Assembly (NCBI GenBank): GCA_015057425.1
Contig: SVEL01000019.1
Coordinates: 1 to 43,045, forward strand
Reading direction: 5' to 3'
Length of the DNA: 43,045 bases
Origin: Lachnospiraceae bacterium
Lineage (GTDB): Bacteria > Bacillota > Clostridia > Lachnospirales > Lachnospiraceae
Part shown: positions 20,020 to 27,741 of the stretch, in pieces
Layout of the letters: each line of letters begins with the position of its first letter
Position numbering within the stretch: the first letter of the stretch is position 1
The notes under the pieces: model-generated
The model's input: the letters and a program-made list of their open reading frames with translations, nothing else
Told to the model about the DNA's origin: nothing
The model's database searches: none
Program-made: the position numbers and the translations under genes

Positions 20020-20047
20020 AAAGCGACTGTCCGCAAGCAGTCGCTTT
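20020..20047 (-). terminator. Terminator after efp
   Basis: AAAGCGACTG (20020-20029) pairs with CAGTCGCTTT (20038-20047); the minus strand continues TTCTTACTTT. It follows the efp stop by about 20 bp. Confidence 0.7.
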
Positions 20048-20068
20048 ATTAATCGTATCTTTGATTGA

Positions 20069-20626
20069 TTATACTCTTGAAAGATATTCACCTGTTCTTG
20101 TATCAATCTTAATAATGTCGTTCTGTTCAACAAATAATGGTACATAAACTGTAGCTCCTGTTTCAACTACCGCAGGCTTTGTAGCACCTGTAGCTGTATC
20201 ACCCTTGAAGCCAGGCTCTGTATCTGTAATTTCAAGTTCAACAAATAATGGTGGTTCAATAGCAAATACATTGCCGTTATGTGAACAAACCTTAACCATT
20301 TCGTTTTCCTTAACAAACTTAAGTGCATCACCAATCTTATCCTGGTTAAGTGCTATCTGGTCATATGTTTCAACGTCCATAAAGTTATATAAATCACCAT
20401 CTGAATATAAATACTGCATATCTTTTCTTTCGATACGAGCCTGTGGAAATTTTTCTGTAGGACGGAATGTCTTTTCTACAACACCACCGTTGATGATATT
20501 TTTTAATTTTGTTCTAACGAAAGCAGCTCCTTTACCAGGTTTAACGTGCTGGAACTCGATGATCTGGAAAATATTTCCTTCCATCTCTATAGTAATACCG
20601 TTTCTAAAATCTCCTGCTGAAATCAT
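20069..20626 (-). CDS. efp: Elongation factor P
   Basis: 185 residues, the standard length. EF-P relieves ribosomes stalled at polyproline. Domain I carries the modifiable tip lysine in [10 protein letters not shown] (Lys32); domains II and III follow, with the C-terminal signature [14 protein letters not shown] ... [20 protein letters not shown]. The ATG at 20626 is chosen for its AAGGAGGAAGAAATTA ribosome site and the family N-terminus. The frame stays open another 40 codons upstream through the tandem leader repeats, which I treat as untranslated. Confidence 0.97.
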   Translation of the reverse strand: MISAGDFRNGITIEMEGNIFQIIEFQHVKPGKGAAFVRTKLKNIINGGVVEKTFRPTEKFPQARIERKDMQYLYSDGDLYNFMDVETYDQIALNQDKIGDALKFVKENEMVKVCSHNGNVFAIEPPLFVELEITDTEPGFKGDTATGATKPAVVETGATVYVPLFVEQNDIIKIDTRTGEYLSRV

Positions 20627-20633
20627 TAATTTC

Positions 20634-20745
20634 TTCCTCCTTGTTTTTTCGAAGAAAAAATGCGAAGCCTCTGCTGAGCAGAGGAAGCATTCCTCCTTGT
20701 TTTTTCGGAGAAAAAATGCGAAGCCTCTGCTGAGCAGAGGAAGCA
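20634..20745 (-). repeat. Tandem 56-bp duplication in the efp leader
   Basis: Two adjacent 56-bp units (20634-20689, 20690-20745) differ at one base, and a partial third (TTCCTCCTT) follows. Each unit carries, on the transcribed strand, CCTCTGC-TCA-GCAGAGG within TGC...GCA, then TTTTTT, an A/T hairpin and an AAGGAGGAA ribosome site. The efp mRNA therefore has three ribosome-site copies and two terminator-like hairpins ahead of the real start. Confidence 0.9.
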
Positions 20746-20793
20746 TTCCTCCTTATGGGCACACTGTGCCGTATGTCTTTTTTACTGGTTAAT

Positions 20794-20822
20794 ATTGTAT
20801 CTTATATGTAAATATTTTTCAA
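20794..20822 (-). promoter_or_regulatory. efp promoter
   Basis: Minus strand TTGAAA, 17-bp spacer, TACAAT (-10 at 20794-20799). It predicts a leader of about 160 nt that begins ahead of a GGCACA-C-TGTGCC palindrome (20758-20770) and the tandem repeats. Confidence 0.7.
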
Positions 20823-20832
20823 CTGTTTTTTA

Positions 20833-22110
20833 TTAATATTTGTGTATAAACATCAATATTTCATTCAAAATCTGTACCGCAATTTCCGTTGTAGATTTAT
20901 TGTCTGTCTTAACAGCCACTTCTGCAGTCATATCATAATATGATTTTCTTTCCTGCATCAATGCATCAATATCTTCGACATTCATCTTACCTTTAAGCAA
21001 TGGTCTGTTGGTGTCACCTTTAACTCTTTCAAGAATTGTTTCCGGTTTTGCCTCTAAGAGGCATGTTACGGCATATTCCTTTAACAGTTCTCTGTTTTCT
21101 TCTTTCTTGATAACACCTCCGCCACAAGAAACAATCATAGGCTCACTGCTCTTAAGAATTTCCTTTGTCACAGATGTTTCAACAGTTCTAAAATACTCTT
21201 CACCGTCTGTTTCAAATATATCAGGGATACTTCTTCCTTCCTTTGACACTATCTCCTTATCAGTGTCCTTGCAGGCTATTCCAAGCACCGATGTCAATGC
21301 ATCTGATACAGCACTTTTACCGCTTCCCATAAAGCCTATAAGTGCAATTTTTATATTTCCTGCAATCTGCATATCCTTATATAATTGCAATGCATTTATC
21401 TGACCGGGCGCAGATGCCGCTGATGCTGTTCCAAATGTTACCGAAGAGCCATATAAAAAACCATATACTCTTGAAATGGTTCCAAGTTCACCCATCGACA
21501 TAGTTATCAATGGCTTATCAAACATATGCGTGGCAATTGATGTAACCTTCATAAGTCTTGCAACATCATTTTCCCCTTCAGGCATTACTGCCATCTTAAG
21601 CACGTCTGCCTCTGAACTGTCAATACACTTAAGCACACGTATCATCTCTTCGTCATCAGGTGTCGACTTAAAATTATGATATGAACCTATTACAGCAATA
21701 TTTCTGTTATGTGCTTCTACTGCCACTTCACCGACAATATGCGCCCCTCTGTTTATCTCCACATCAATAAAATCGCATCGTACTTCTTTTACAAGCTGTA
21801 AAATCAACTTTTTATATTCATCACAAAACAGTTCTTCTGATATTCCTCCAAGGTCTCCCATTCCACCCTCAACAGCTGTTCTGTATGTTACTATAAATAA
21901 TTTTTTCGGAAATATTTCCTTCAAATAACCAAGTATTTTCTTAGTTTCTTCTATAATGTCTTCTTTTATATAATCAATACGAAGTTCAATAATATCACAT
22001 ACAGCATATTCTTCACCACCCACTCCGTCTGCCATAAGCTGTTTAAGAGACTCTGCCATAACCGGAATACAAATATTATCTTTCTTCGCTTTCAAAAAAC
22101 TCACCTGCAT
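20833..22110 (-). CDS. aroDK: 3-dehydroquinate dehydratase (type I) - shikimate kinase fusion
   Basis: 425 residues. Residues 1-245 are type I dehydroquinase: active-site His145 (GSYHNF), Schiff-base Lys172 (VLKMAVMP), substrate motifs ELRIDY and GQINALQL. From about residue 252 comes shikimate kinase with P-loop GFMGSGKS (259-266), the SCGGGVI shikimate site, and the TNRPLL lid. The protein thus covers steps 3 and 5 of the shikimate pathway, and the divergent aroE nearby supplies step 4. The hinge near 243-252 is short. It follows the 22136-22747 gene by 25 bp and is probably co-transcribed. Confidence 0.93.
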   Translation of the reverse strand: MQVSFLKAKKDNICIPVMAESLKQLMADGVGGEEYAVCDIIELRIDYIKEDIIEETKKILGYLKEIFPKKLFIVTYRTAVEGGMGDLGGISEELFCDEYKKLILQLVKEVRCDFIDVEINRGAHIVGEVAVEAHNRNIAVIGSYHNFKSTPDDEEMIRVLKCIDSSEADVLKMAVMPEGENDVARLMKVTSIATHMFDKPLITMSMGELGTISRVYGFLYGSSVTFGTASAASAPGQINALQLYKDMQIAGNIKIALIGFMGSGKSAVSDALTSVLGIACKDTDKEIVSKEGRSIPDIFETDGEEYFRTVETSVTKEILKSSEPMIVSCGGGVIKKEENRELLKEYAVTCLLEAKPETILERVKGDTNRPLLKGKMNVEDIDALMQERKSYYDMTAEVAVKTDNKSTTEIAVQILNEILMFIHKY

Positions 22111-22135
22111 AATAACTCCAATCTAACCACTATTC

Positions 22136-22747
22136 TTAAAAAAGAAGAATTGCAACCATAATGGTAACTGCTATAAATACAATTGCACCTAACATAATGT
22201 AAAATTGAATATTTTTTTTATGATAATCTTCATACATATAATCATCCAGCATATCACTTAACTTTTCATTACGTTCAAGAGCTCGCATTCTTTCTTCTTT
22301 TACATCAATAACATCTTCCCGCTGTTCATACGTTCTATAGAAATTCTTGTGATAATTTCTACTGTCTATAGTTCTTCTTCCCGCAGCAAGAATTTGCACA
22401 ATATTATCATCAGGCTTTTGCTTTGTCATCAAAATAAGCTCTTTGAGTTTTTCCTTTTTTTCTCTTTCTATTCTCTTCTTGCGTACAACATTTACTGCTT
22501 TTTTTGCAACAAGTACAACAAACACCAATCCCGATGCTATAGACGCAACTGTAAGTATTCCGTCATAATCAAATTCTTCTTCAGCTACCGGAGATGTTCC
22601 GCTTCCTTCAAATCGTTCAGGAGGGTTAGCCGACCTGTCAAGCCATGCCAATCCTAATGCAACCATTACAATCACCGTAAAAAATATAAATAAAGATACA
22701 ACATCCTGATTATTTCGTTTCTTCTTTTTCTTCTTATCCTTAGCCAT
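22136..22747 (-). CDS. Small membrane protein, function unknown
   Basis: 203 residues. A lysine-rich N-terminus (DKKKKKKR) precedes helix 1 (about 16-36). Helix 2 is at about 62-84, and a charged, probably cytoplasmic coiled segment (about 88-178) separates it from a C-terminal helix 3 (about 181-202). No recognisable domain. Upstream of aroDK by 25 bp in a likely two-gene operon and divergent from aroE. Ribosome site AAAGGATAG. Confidence 0.7.
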   Translation of the reverse strand: MAKDKKKKKKRNNQDVVSLFIFFTVIVMVALGLAWLDRSANPPERFEGSGTSPVAEEEFDYDGILTVASIASGLVFVVLVAKKAVNVVRKKRIEREKKEKLKELILMTKQKPDDNIVQILAAGRRTIDSRNYHKNFYRTYEQREDVIDVKEERMRALERNEKLSDMLDDYMYEDYHKKNIQFYIMLGAIVFIAVTIMVAILLF

Positions 22748-22810
22748 AAGTTTCTATCCTTTCGCTTCCGTATACCAAGTAATCATATATATAGTCAGTA
22801 TACATTTTTC

Positions 22811-22839
22811 TTGACATAATGGCAACATTAATCTATCAT
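22811..22839 (+). promoter_or_regulatory. aroE promoter
   Basis: TTGACA, 17-bp spacer, TATCAT (22834-22839): perfect -35, good -10, ideal spacing, about 38 bp before the aroE start. Confidence 0.8.
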
Positions 22840-22877
22840 TTTATTATTAAAAATTGGCATATAGGATGGGAAATTTT

Positions 22878-23756
22878 ATGAGTAATCATTCAACCATAAG
22901 TGGCAAAACAAAACTTTTAGGACTTCTTGGAAGCCCGGTATCTCACAGCATCTCTCCAAAGATGCATAATACAGCTTTTTCATATCATGGCATTGATTAT
23001 GTATATCTTTGCTTTGATGTAGACACCACCACATTAAAAGATGCAGTTGCAGCCGCAAAGACATTTAACATGCGCGGTTTTAACCTTACAATGCCAAATA
23101 AAAATGATGTTCATCTGTATCTTGACCATATCTCGGATGCTGCAAAACTTTCCGGCTCTGTCAATACAGTTGTCAACGAAAATGGCATATTGTACGGACA
23201 TAATACTGACGGAATGGGATATTTTGAAGCTCTTAAAGAATTATCATATGATGTCAAAGGTCAGATTATTACTGTTCTCGGTGACGGTGGCGCAAGCCGT
23301 GCAATTTGCTCTCAGGCTGCATTAAATGGTGCTGATACTATTTATATTGTATGTCTTGACCCTTTCAAAGAAGCTTCGAAGACTTTTGCAGATAAAATTA
23401 TGGAATTTACATCATGTAAGGTTGTTCTTAAAGACATTGAAGTGAAAGAAGATTTAGATTCAGCAGTACTTGCAAGCAGTCTTGTAGTCAACGCAACTTC
23501 TGTAGGTATGGGTGAAAATAACACACAGACACTTATTGAAGATTTCACTATATATTCAAACAAACCATTGGTTTCCGATGTAATCTATCTTCCAAAAGAA
23601 ACTGAATTTTTAAAACGTGCAAGACTTGCAGGTCTTAAAACATGCAACGGTCTTGGAATGCTTTTATATCAGGGCGCTCACGCATTTAAGCTCTGGACAG
23701 GTGAAGATATGCCTATTGATGTGGTAAAAAAGAATTGTTTTCCTGAATTAATTTAG
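22878..23756 (+). CDS. aroE: Shikimate dehydrogenase
   Basis: 293 residues from the ATG at 22878; in-frame TTG (22854) and ATG (22866) lie upstream, and GGATGGG gives the best spacing to 22878. Substrate motifs SPVSHSISPKMHN and NLTMPNK (catalytic Lys75), Asp111 in NTDGMGY, and dinucleotide site GDGGASRA (135-142). It reduces 3-dehydroshikimate to shikimate. This is the only complete plus-strand protein gene with a known function in the window, divergent from the AroD-AroK operon. Confidence 0.95.
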   Translation: MSNHSTISGKTKLLGLLGSPVSHSISPKMHNTAFSYHGIDYVYLCFDVDTTTLKDAVAAAKTFNMRGFNLTMPNKNDVHLYLDHISDAAKLSGSVNTVVNENGILYGHNTDGMGYFEALKELSYDVKGQIITVLGDGGASRAICSQAALNGADTIYIVCLDPFKEASKTFADKIMEFTSCKVVLKDIEVKEDLDSAVLASSLVVNATSVGMGENNTQTLIEDFTIYSNKPLVSDVIYLPKETEFLKRARLAGLKTCNGLGMLLYQGAHAFKLWTGEDMPIDVVKKNCFPELI

Positions 23757-23774
23757 TATATGTTATATAACTGC

Positions 23775-23837
23775 AAAGACAGCCGTATTAGTTTTCAATC
23801 ACCTTGCCGGCGGTTGAAAATTAATACGGCTGTCTTT
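23775..23837. terminator. Bidirectional terminator between aroE and yqeG
   Basis: A long hairpin: AAAGACAGCCGTATTA pairs exactly with TAATACGGCTGTCTTT, and inside it TTTTCAA pairs with TTGAAAA. Plus-strand continuation is TTTTTAG. It serves convergent aroE and the yqeG-type gene. Confidence 0.85.
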
Positions 23838-23858
23838 TTAGTTATTAAAATAATTAAT

Positions 23859-24350
23859 TTATTTCTTGTTATAAAAATATAGTATAAGTTTCTCCGGATA
23901 GCGTTTAAGTACTATCTGTATTTCTTCTTTTGGATTTATGGGTTTTGACAATATACTGTACATACCTGCCCTGTTGGCACCGTACACATCAGTAAATATC
24001 TGATCTCCTATAAATATAGAATTTTGAAGATTTGTTCCCATTATCTCCATAGCCTTAACATAATTCTTCGCCAACGGCTTTCCTGCCTTATAGATATAAG
24101 GCACTCCTGCCGCATCGGCAAAAGGTTTTACCCTTTCTTCCCTGTTATTGGATATAAGGCATATATTAAAGCCTATATTTTTAAGCTCTTTTATAAAAGT
24201 CAATGCTTCATCTGTAATTGGTTTACCATGAGGTACAAGAGTATTATCAATGTCAAAAAGCAGGCCTCTGTAACCTCGGTCATACATTTCCCTGAAATTA
24301 TACGAATAAACCGAATCTATTACTTCTTTAGGATAAAATTTTCTAAGCAT
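23859..24350 (-). CDS. yqeG: YqeG family HAD IIIA-type phosphatase
   Basis: 163 residues from the ATG at 24350, preceded by GGGGAAA; the open frame extends into the nrdR end. HAD motif I DIDNTLV (Asp33, Asp35), motif II ISNN, and motif IV in IFIGDQIFTDVYGANRAGM. YqeG proteins are small HAD phosphatases of uncertain substrate; some relatives are phosphatidylglycerophosphatases. Follows nrdR with a 16-bp gap. Confidence 0.9.
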   Translation of the reverse strand: MLRKFYPKEVIDSVYSYNFREMYDRGYRGLLFDIDNTLVPHGKPITDEALTFIKELKNIGFNICLISNNREERVKPFADAAGVPYIYKAGKPLAKNYVKAMEIMGTNLQNSIFIGDQIFTDVYGANRAGMYSILSKPINPKEEIQIVLKRYPEKLILYFYNKK

Positions 24351-24366
24351 AGCTGTTTTCCCCAAA

Positions 24367-24819
24367 CTATTTATCAAGAATCTTCTTAATCTCTGACATA
24401 AATGTATTTACATCTTTAAATTCTCTATAAACGGAAGCAAATCTTACGTATGCAACAGAATCAAAATCCTTAAGTCTGTCCATAATCATCTCACCTATAA
24501 CAGAACTTGGAATTTCTTTTTCTTCAAGATTATATATAGCTGTTTCAATATCATCGACTAAAGCTGTTATCTGGTCAACAGATACAGGTCTCTTATGACA
24601 TGATCTTAAAATACCTGCTTCAATTTTAGAACGGTCATAAGCTTCTCTGATATTATCTTTCTTAATAACAATAAGAGGAATTGTTTCAACTTTTTCGTAA
24701 GTTGTGAATCTCTTATCACATACGTCACACTGACGTCTTCTTCTTATGGAATTATTTTCCTCAGCCGGTCTTGAGTCAATAACCTTCGTATTTTCTGCCT
24801 GGCAAAATGGACACTTCAT
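24367..24819 (-). CDS. nrdR: Transcriptional repressor NrdR
   Basis: 150 residues, full length. Zinc ribbon Cys3, Cys6, Cys31, Cys34 (CPFC ... CDVC) and the ATP-cone (VIKKDNIREAYDRSKIEAGI). It represses ribonucleotide reductase genes in response to dATP/ATP. Start has GAGGTGATATA. Located after ylmC in the sporulation cluster, an arrangement seen in Clostridia. Confidence 0.96.
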   Translation of the reverse strand: MKCPFCQAENTKVIDSRPAEENNSIRRRRQCDVCDKRFTTYEKVETIPLIVIKKDNIREAYDRSKIEAGILRSCHKRPVSVDQITALVDDIETAIYNLEEKEIPSSVIGEMIMDRLKDFDSVAYVRFASVYREFKDVNTFMSEIKKILDK

Positions 24820-24869
24820 TATATCACCTCATGTATTTTATAGTTTATTGTATTTCTACATATCACACA

Positions 24870-24884
24870 AGGTTATTGTAACCT
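24870..24884. promoter_or_regulatory. 15-bp palindrome upstream of nrdR
   Basis: AGGTTA-TTG-TAACCT, perfect arms, between ylmC and nrdR. It could be a protein-binding site or a weak hairpin; it does not match the NrdR box. Confidence 0.35.
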
Positions 24885-24915
24885 AATTAAACATCTAAAT
24901 CAACCATTATTTGCC

Positions 24916-25176
24916 TTATTCTCCACATTTTTTCAACATTTCTTCATCATTTATTTCCACAAGAATTATGTCATCCCCAATTTGTTTGATACATCTATAA
25001 GGAATCACATATTCCATATCTCTTCCAAAAATCTGACAGAACTTTCCCGGTCCCGGTACAATAATCGCTATAATTTCACCTCTGCATATATCAAAAATAA
25101 TATCTGAAGCAAATCCTAACCTTTTACAATTGCAGGAATTTATAACTTCTTTAAGCCTTAAATCTGCAACTCTCAA
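24916..25176 (-). CDS. ylmC: YlmC/YmxH family sporulation protein (PRC-barrel)
   Basis: 86 residues, a single PRC-barrel domain (VADLRLKEVINSCNCKRLGF; IIAIIVPGPGKF; DYRCIKQIG-like end). The family is confined to spore-formers and usually follows sigG, as here (14 bp gap). Start codon is TTG, with AGGAG 9 nt before it. Function in sporulation is not defined. Confidence 0.88.
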   Translation of the reverse strand: MRVADLRLKEVINSCNCKRLGFASDIIFDICRGEIIAIIVPGPGKFCQIFGRDMEYVIPYRCIKQIGDDIILVEINDEEMLKKCGE

Positions 25177-25190
25177 ACTTTCACACTCCT

Positions 25191-25967
25191 TTATTCAAGA
25201 TATTTTTTCATTGCTTTAAGTGCACTTTTTTCAAGACGGCTTACCTGTGCCTGTGAAATCCCTATTTCATCTGCCACTTCTATCTGAGTCTTACCTTTAA
25301 AGAAACGTAAGTTTACTATATATTTTTCCCGGTCGGATAACCTTTTTACCGCTTCATTTAATGATAATTCTTCTATCCATATTTCTTCTTTATTTTTCTT
25401 ATCACTAATCTGATCCATTACATATAATGTATCGCCACCCTCAGTATAAACAGGTTCATACAGAGATACAGGACTTTGTATAGCATCAAGTGCTGCCACG
25501 ATTTCTTCTTTATCGACACCTATTTCTTCTGCAATTTCACTTATGGTCGGTTCCTTTTGACTTTCCTTTTGCAGCCTTTCCTTGGCATATATTGCCTTAT
25601 AAGCAATGTCTCTCATAGAACGGCTTACACGTATGCTGTTATTGTCCCTTAAGTAACGTCTCACTTCCCCCATAATCATCGGAACTGCGTACGTACTGAA
25701 TTTAACATTTAGTGTTGTATCGAAATTATCTATCGCTTTTATAAGACCAATACATCCTACCTGAAAAAGGTCATCAACATTTTCATTACTACTCATAAAT
25801 CTTTGTATTATACTTAATACAAGTCTCAAATTTCCATTAATATATATTTCTCTTGCTTCCTGGTCTCCCTGCTTAATCCGTTCAAAGAGACTTTCCTTTT
25901 CCTCCTCTGTAAGAACCGGTAATTTTGACGTATTTACACCGCATATTTCCACTTTGTAAAGTGCCAT
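25191..25967 (-). CDS. sigG: Forespore sigma factor SigG
   Basis: 258 residues from the ATG at 25967 (GGAGGAAC upstream; an upstream in-frame codon at 25991 is not supported). Region 2 (NGNLRLVLSIIQRF ... DDLFQVGCIGLIKAIDNFD), region 3 and region 4.2 helix-turn-helix (TQIEVADEIGISQAQVSRLE) are complete. The N-terminal VEICGVNTSKLPVL segment is the SigG hallmark. Controls late forespore genes. Directly follows sigE, as in Bacillus. A 19-bp palindrome (25988-26006) lies in the gap. Confidence 0.95.
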   Translation of the reverse strand: MALYKVEICGVNTSKLPVLTEEEKESLFERIKQGDQEAREIYINGNLRLVLSIIQRFMSSNENVDDLFQVGCIGLIKAIDNFDTTLNVKFSTYAVPMIMGEVRRYLRDNNSIRVSRSMRDIAYKAIYAKERLQKESQKEPTISEIAEEIGVDKEEIVAALDAIQSPVSLYEPVYTEGGDTLYVMDQISDKKNKEEIWIEELSLNEAVKRLSDREKYIVNLRFFKGKTQIEVADEIGISQAQVSRLEKSALKAMKKYLE

Positions 25968-26025
25968 TTTTTTGTTCCTCCGAAAAGTCATTTTATAATA
26001 AAATGATTAACGGATTGGCACCTAA

Positions 26026-26766
26026 TTATTCATATCTTACCATTTCTTTTTTTAATCTTTTTATTATTCTTTTTTCAAGTCTGGAAATATATGATTGCGA
26101 GATACCAAGTATATCTGCTACTTCCTTTTGTGTCAGTTCCTCACCATCGACGGAATTAAGACCAAATCTTAACTCAACAATGGTTCTTTCACGACTGTTC
26201 AACTTATCAATCGCCTTAGCTAAAAGGCTTTTTTCCACTTCTACTTCTATCCCTTTGTACACTACATCCTCTTCAGTCCCGAGTATATCCGAAAGCAAAA
26301 GCTCATTGCCGTCCCAATCAACATTTAACGGTTCATCTATAGAAACTTCCACTTTATTTCTGTTATTTTTTCTTAAATACATAAGTATTTCATTTTCGAT
26401 ACATTTTGATGCATAAGTTGCAAGCTTAATGTTCTTATCTCTATTATATGTATTTATGGCTTTTATGAGACCGATTGTGCCGATTGAAATCATATCTTCT
26501 ACGCCCACTCCGGTATTATCAAACTTTTTGGCAATGTAAACAACAAGTCTCAAATTATGTTCTATAAGAACGGACTTTGCCTCTCTGTCTCTTTCTGTGC
26601 CCAAATCGTTAAGTATTTCGGCTTCTTCATAAGGTTCAAGAGGCGGTGGTAAAACCTCTGCCCCTCCTATATAATGAATATCCCCTTTCCTGTTGATTAT
26701 TAAATTTTTCAATCGTGGCACAAGCTTTAATTGTAAGCCTTTTTTTAATGTAACCCTTATTATCAT
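26026..26766 (-). CDS. sigE: Mother-cell sigma factor SigE (pro-form)
   Basis: 246 residues from ATG 26766, which follows TTGGAGGAGAGT. The N-terminal basic, amphipathic pro-sequence of about 30 residues precedes [13 protein letters not shown], the conserved region around the processing site. Sigma regions 2 to 4 are intact ([32 protein letters not shown]). Pro-SigE is cleaved by SpoIIGA, encoded 15 bp upstream. Confidence 0.95.
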   Translation of the reverse strand: MIIRVTLKKGLQLKLVPRLKNLIINRKGDIHYIGGAEVLPPPLEPYEEAEILNDLGTERDREAKSVLIEHNLRLVVYIAKKFDNTGVGVEDMISIGTIGLIKAINTYNRDKNIKLATYASKCIENEILMYLRKNNRNKVEVSIDEPLNVDWDGNELLLSDILGTEEDVVYKGIEVEVEKSLLAKAIDKLNSRERTIVELRFGLNSVDGEELTQKEVADILGISQSYISRLEKRIIKRLKKEMVRYE

Positions 26767-26781
26767 ACTCTCCTCCAACTG

Positions 26782-27600
26782 TCATTTTCCATTTCTATTT
26801 AACAACATCTGATAATTTTCATTTGCAGATAATTTTCCTTGGTACAACGCCAATACAGGTTCTATGTATATTACCTCTCTATCTTTATGAATAACAATTT
26901 TTTCCGCCTTTATCGCTTTTAATATTCCATTTTTTCCTATACTGTGAAATGGTATTATTCTGAGTTTCAGTTTATTTATATCATCTTCTCGTATTAAATC
27001 TTTCATTATCCGGGCTTCGATTATGTGAACAGGTTCCATAGTAAACGGGTCACTCAATGTATTGCCCGTATCTACAATTCCCTTAACTGTAATTTCACGT
27101 CCACCCAGACATATTGTTACATCATACACTTCTGCACTATACGATTTCTTAAGTTTTGTAATAATATCTGTTGTCTTATTCAAAACAAAAAAAGTTACGA
27201 CTGCCGAAATCACAAATACATGTATTTTTTTGTCACTGATATGTCTTAAAAGCTTCGACAAAATTCCTGTATAATATATGTAATTCATTATTCCGGCAGC
27301 AAACATACAACAGACATTTAATACTAAGAGGATTTTAATGTATTCGTCTATTCTTCCTTTGCCCAGTAAAGCAAATGTCATAATAAATGATGTAACAAAA
27401 TGAAACAAAACTTGCAAAATTATGGTATTTCCTGCCGAAACCCCATAGATACATGATGCAATACTCCCCAAAAATGCAGCCAAACTCTGCTTTTTCATGT
27501 CCGGATTAAGCCCTGTAAGTTTAGCTGTAAAATGAACTATTATAAAATCCATAACGAAGTTAATTGCAAAATATTCATCCAAAAATAATACCACTTCCAT
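26782..27600 (-). CDS. spoIIGA: Sigma-E processing peptidase SpoIIGA
   Basis: 272 residues. Five predicted membrane helices in the first 145 residues, then a cytoplasmic aspartic-protease domain with catalytic Asp177 in GIVDTGNTLSDP. It cleaves pro-SigE after engulfment signalling. It is the first gene of the spoIIGA-sigE-sigG cluster. The ATG lacks a close ribosome site (GGGGAGG is about 17 nt away), so either translation is weak or the start is different. Confidence 0.93.
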   Translation of the reverse strand: MEVVLFLDEYFAINFVMDFIIVHFTAKLTGLNPDMKKQSLAAFLGSIASCIYGVSAGNTIILQVLFHFVTSFIMTFALLGKGRIDEYIKILLVLNVCCMFAAGIMNYIYYTGILSKLLRHISDKKIHVFVISAVVTFFVLNKTTDIITKLKKSYSAEVYDVTICLGGREITVKGIVDTGNTLSDPFTMEPVHIIEARIMKDLIREDDINKLKLRIIPFHSIGKNGILKAIKAEKIVIHKDREVIYIEPVLALYQGKLSANENYQMLLNRNGK

Positions 27601-27647
27601 CAGTCCGGCACTATGCGCCTCCCCTCTTTCTACATCCGGACCAGGTC

Positions 27648-27723
27648 ATTATACTCTTATTTAGAAAAGAATTATGTCATATCATGGAACTAAAATAAAA
27701 AAATCTCTGTCTATATTTCGACA
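27648..27723 (-). promoter_or_regulatory. Candidate Spo0A-controlled spoIIG promoter
   Basis: Minus strand ATGACA (27675-27680), 21-bp spacer, TATAAT (27648-27653), and an exact 0A box TGTCGAA at 27717-27723. In Bacillus subtilis the spoIIG promoter has an over-long spacer and upstream 0A boxes, so the layout is right. The 0A box overlaps the terminator of the neighbouring gene. Confidence 0.5.
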
Positions 27724-27730
27724 GAGATTT
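27701..27730 (-). terminator. Terminator between spoIIGA and the acyltransferase gene
   Basis: AAATCTCTGTC pairs exactly with GACAGAGATTT around an 8-nt loop; minus-strand continuation TTTTTTATTTT is a strong T-tract. It ends transcription of the 27742-28989 gene. Confidence 0.85.
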
Positions 27731-27741
27731 AATATTAATAT

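Noticed and set aside
20634..20745. CRISPR array at the tandem 56-bp repeat
   Set aside because: Two directly adjacent units with no spacers and no cas genes.
20627..20746. 40-residue N-terminal extension of EF-P
   Set aside because: Encoded by hairpin repeats, absent from the family, and ATG 20626 has the best ribosome site; kept only as a note.
20205..20792. 195-codon plus-strand ORF
   Set aside because: Antisense to efp and its tandem leader; efp is certain.
24870..24884. NrdR box for autoregulation
   Set aside because: The palindrome AGGTTA-TTG-TAACCT does not match the known NrdR box pattern.
25988..26006. Terminator between sigE and sigG
   Set aside because: TCATTTTA-TAA-TAAAATGA is a weak A/T hairpin and no T-run follows; at most a regulatory palindrome.
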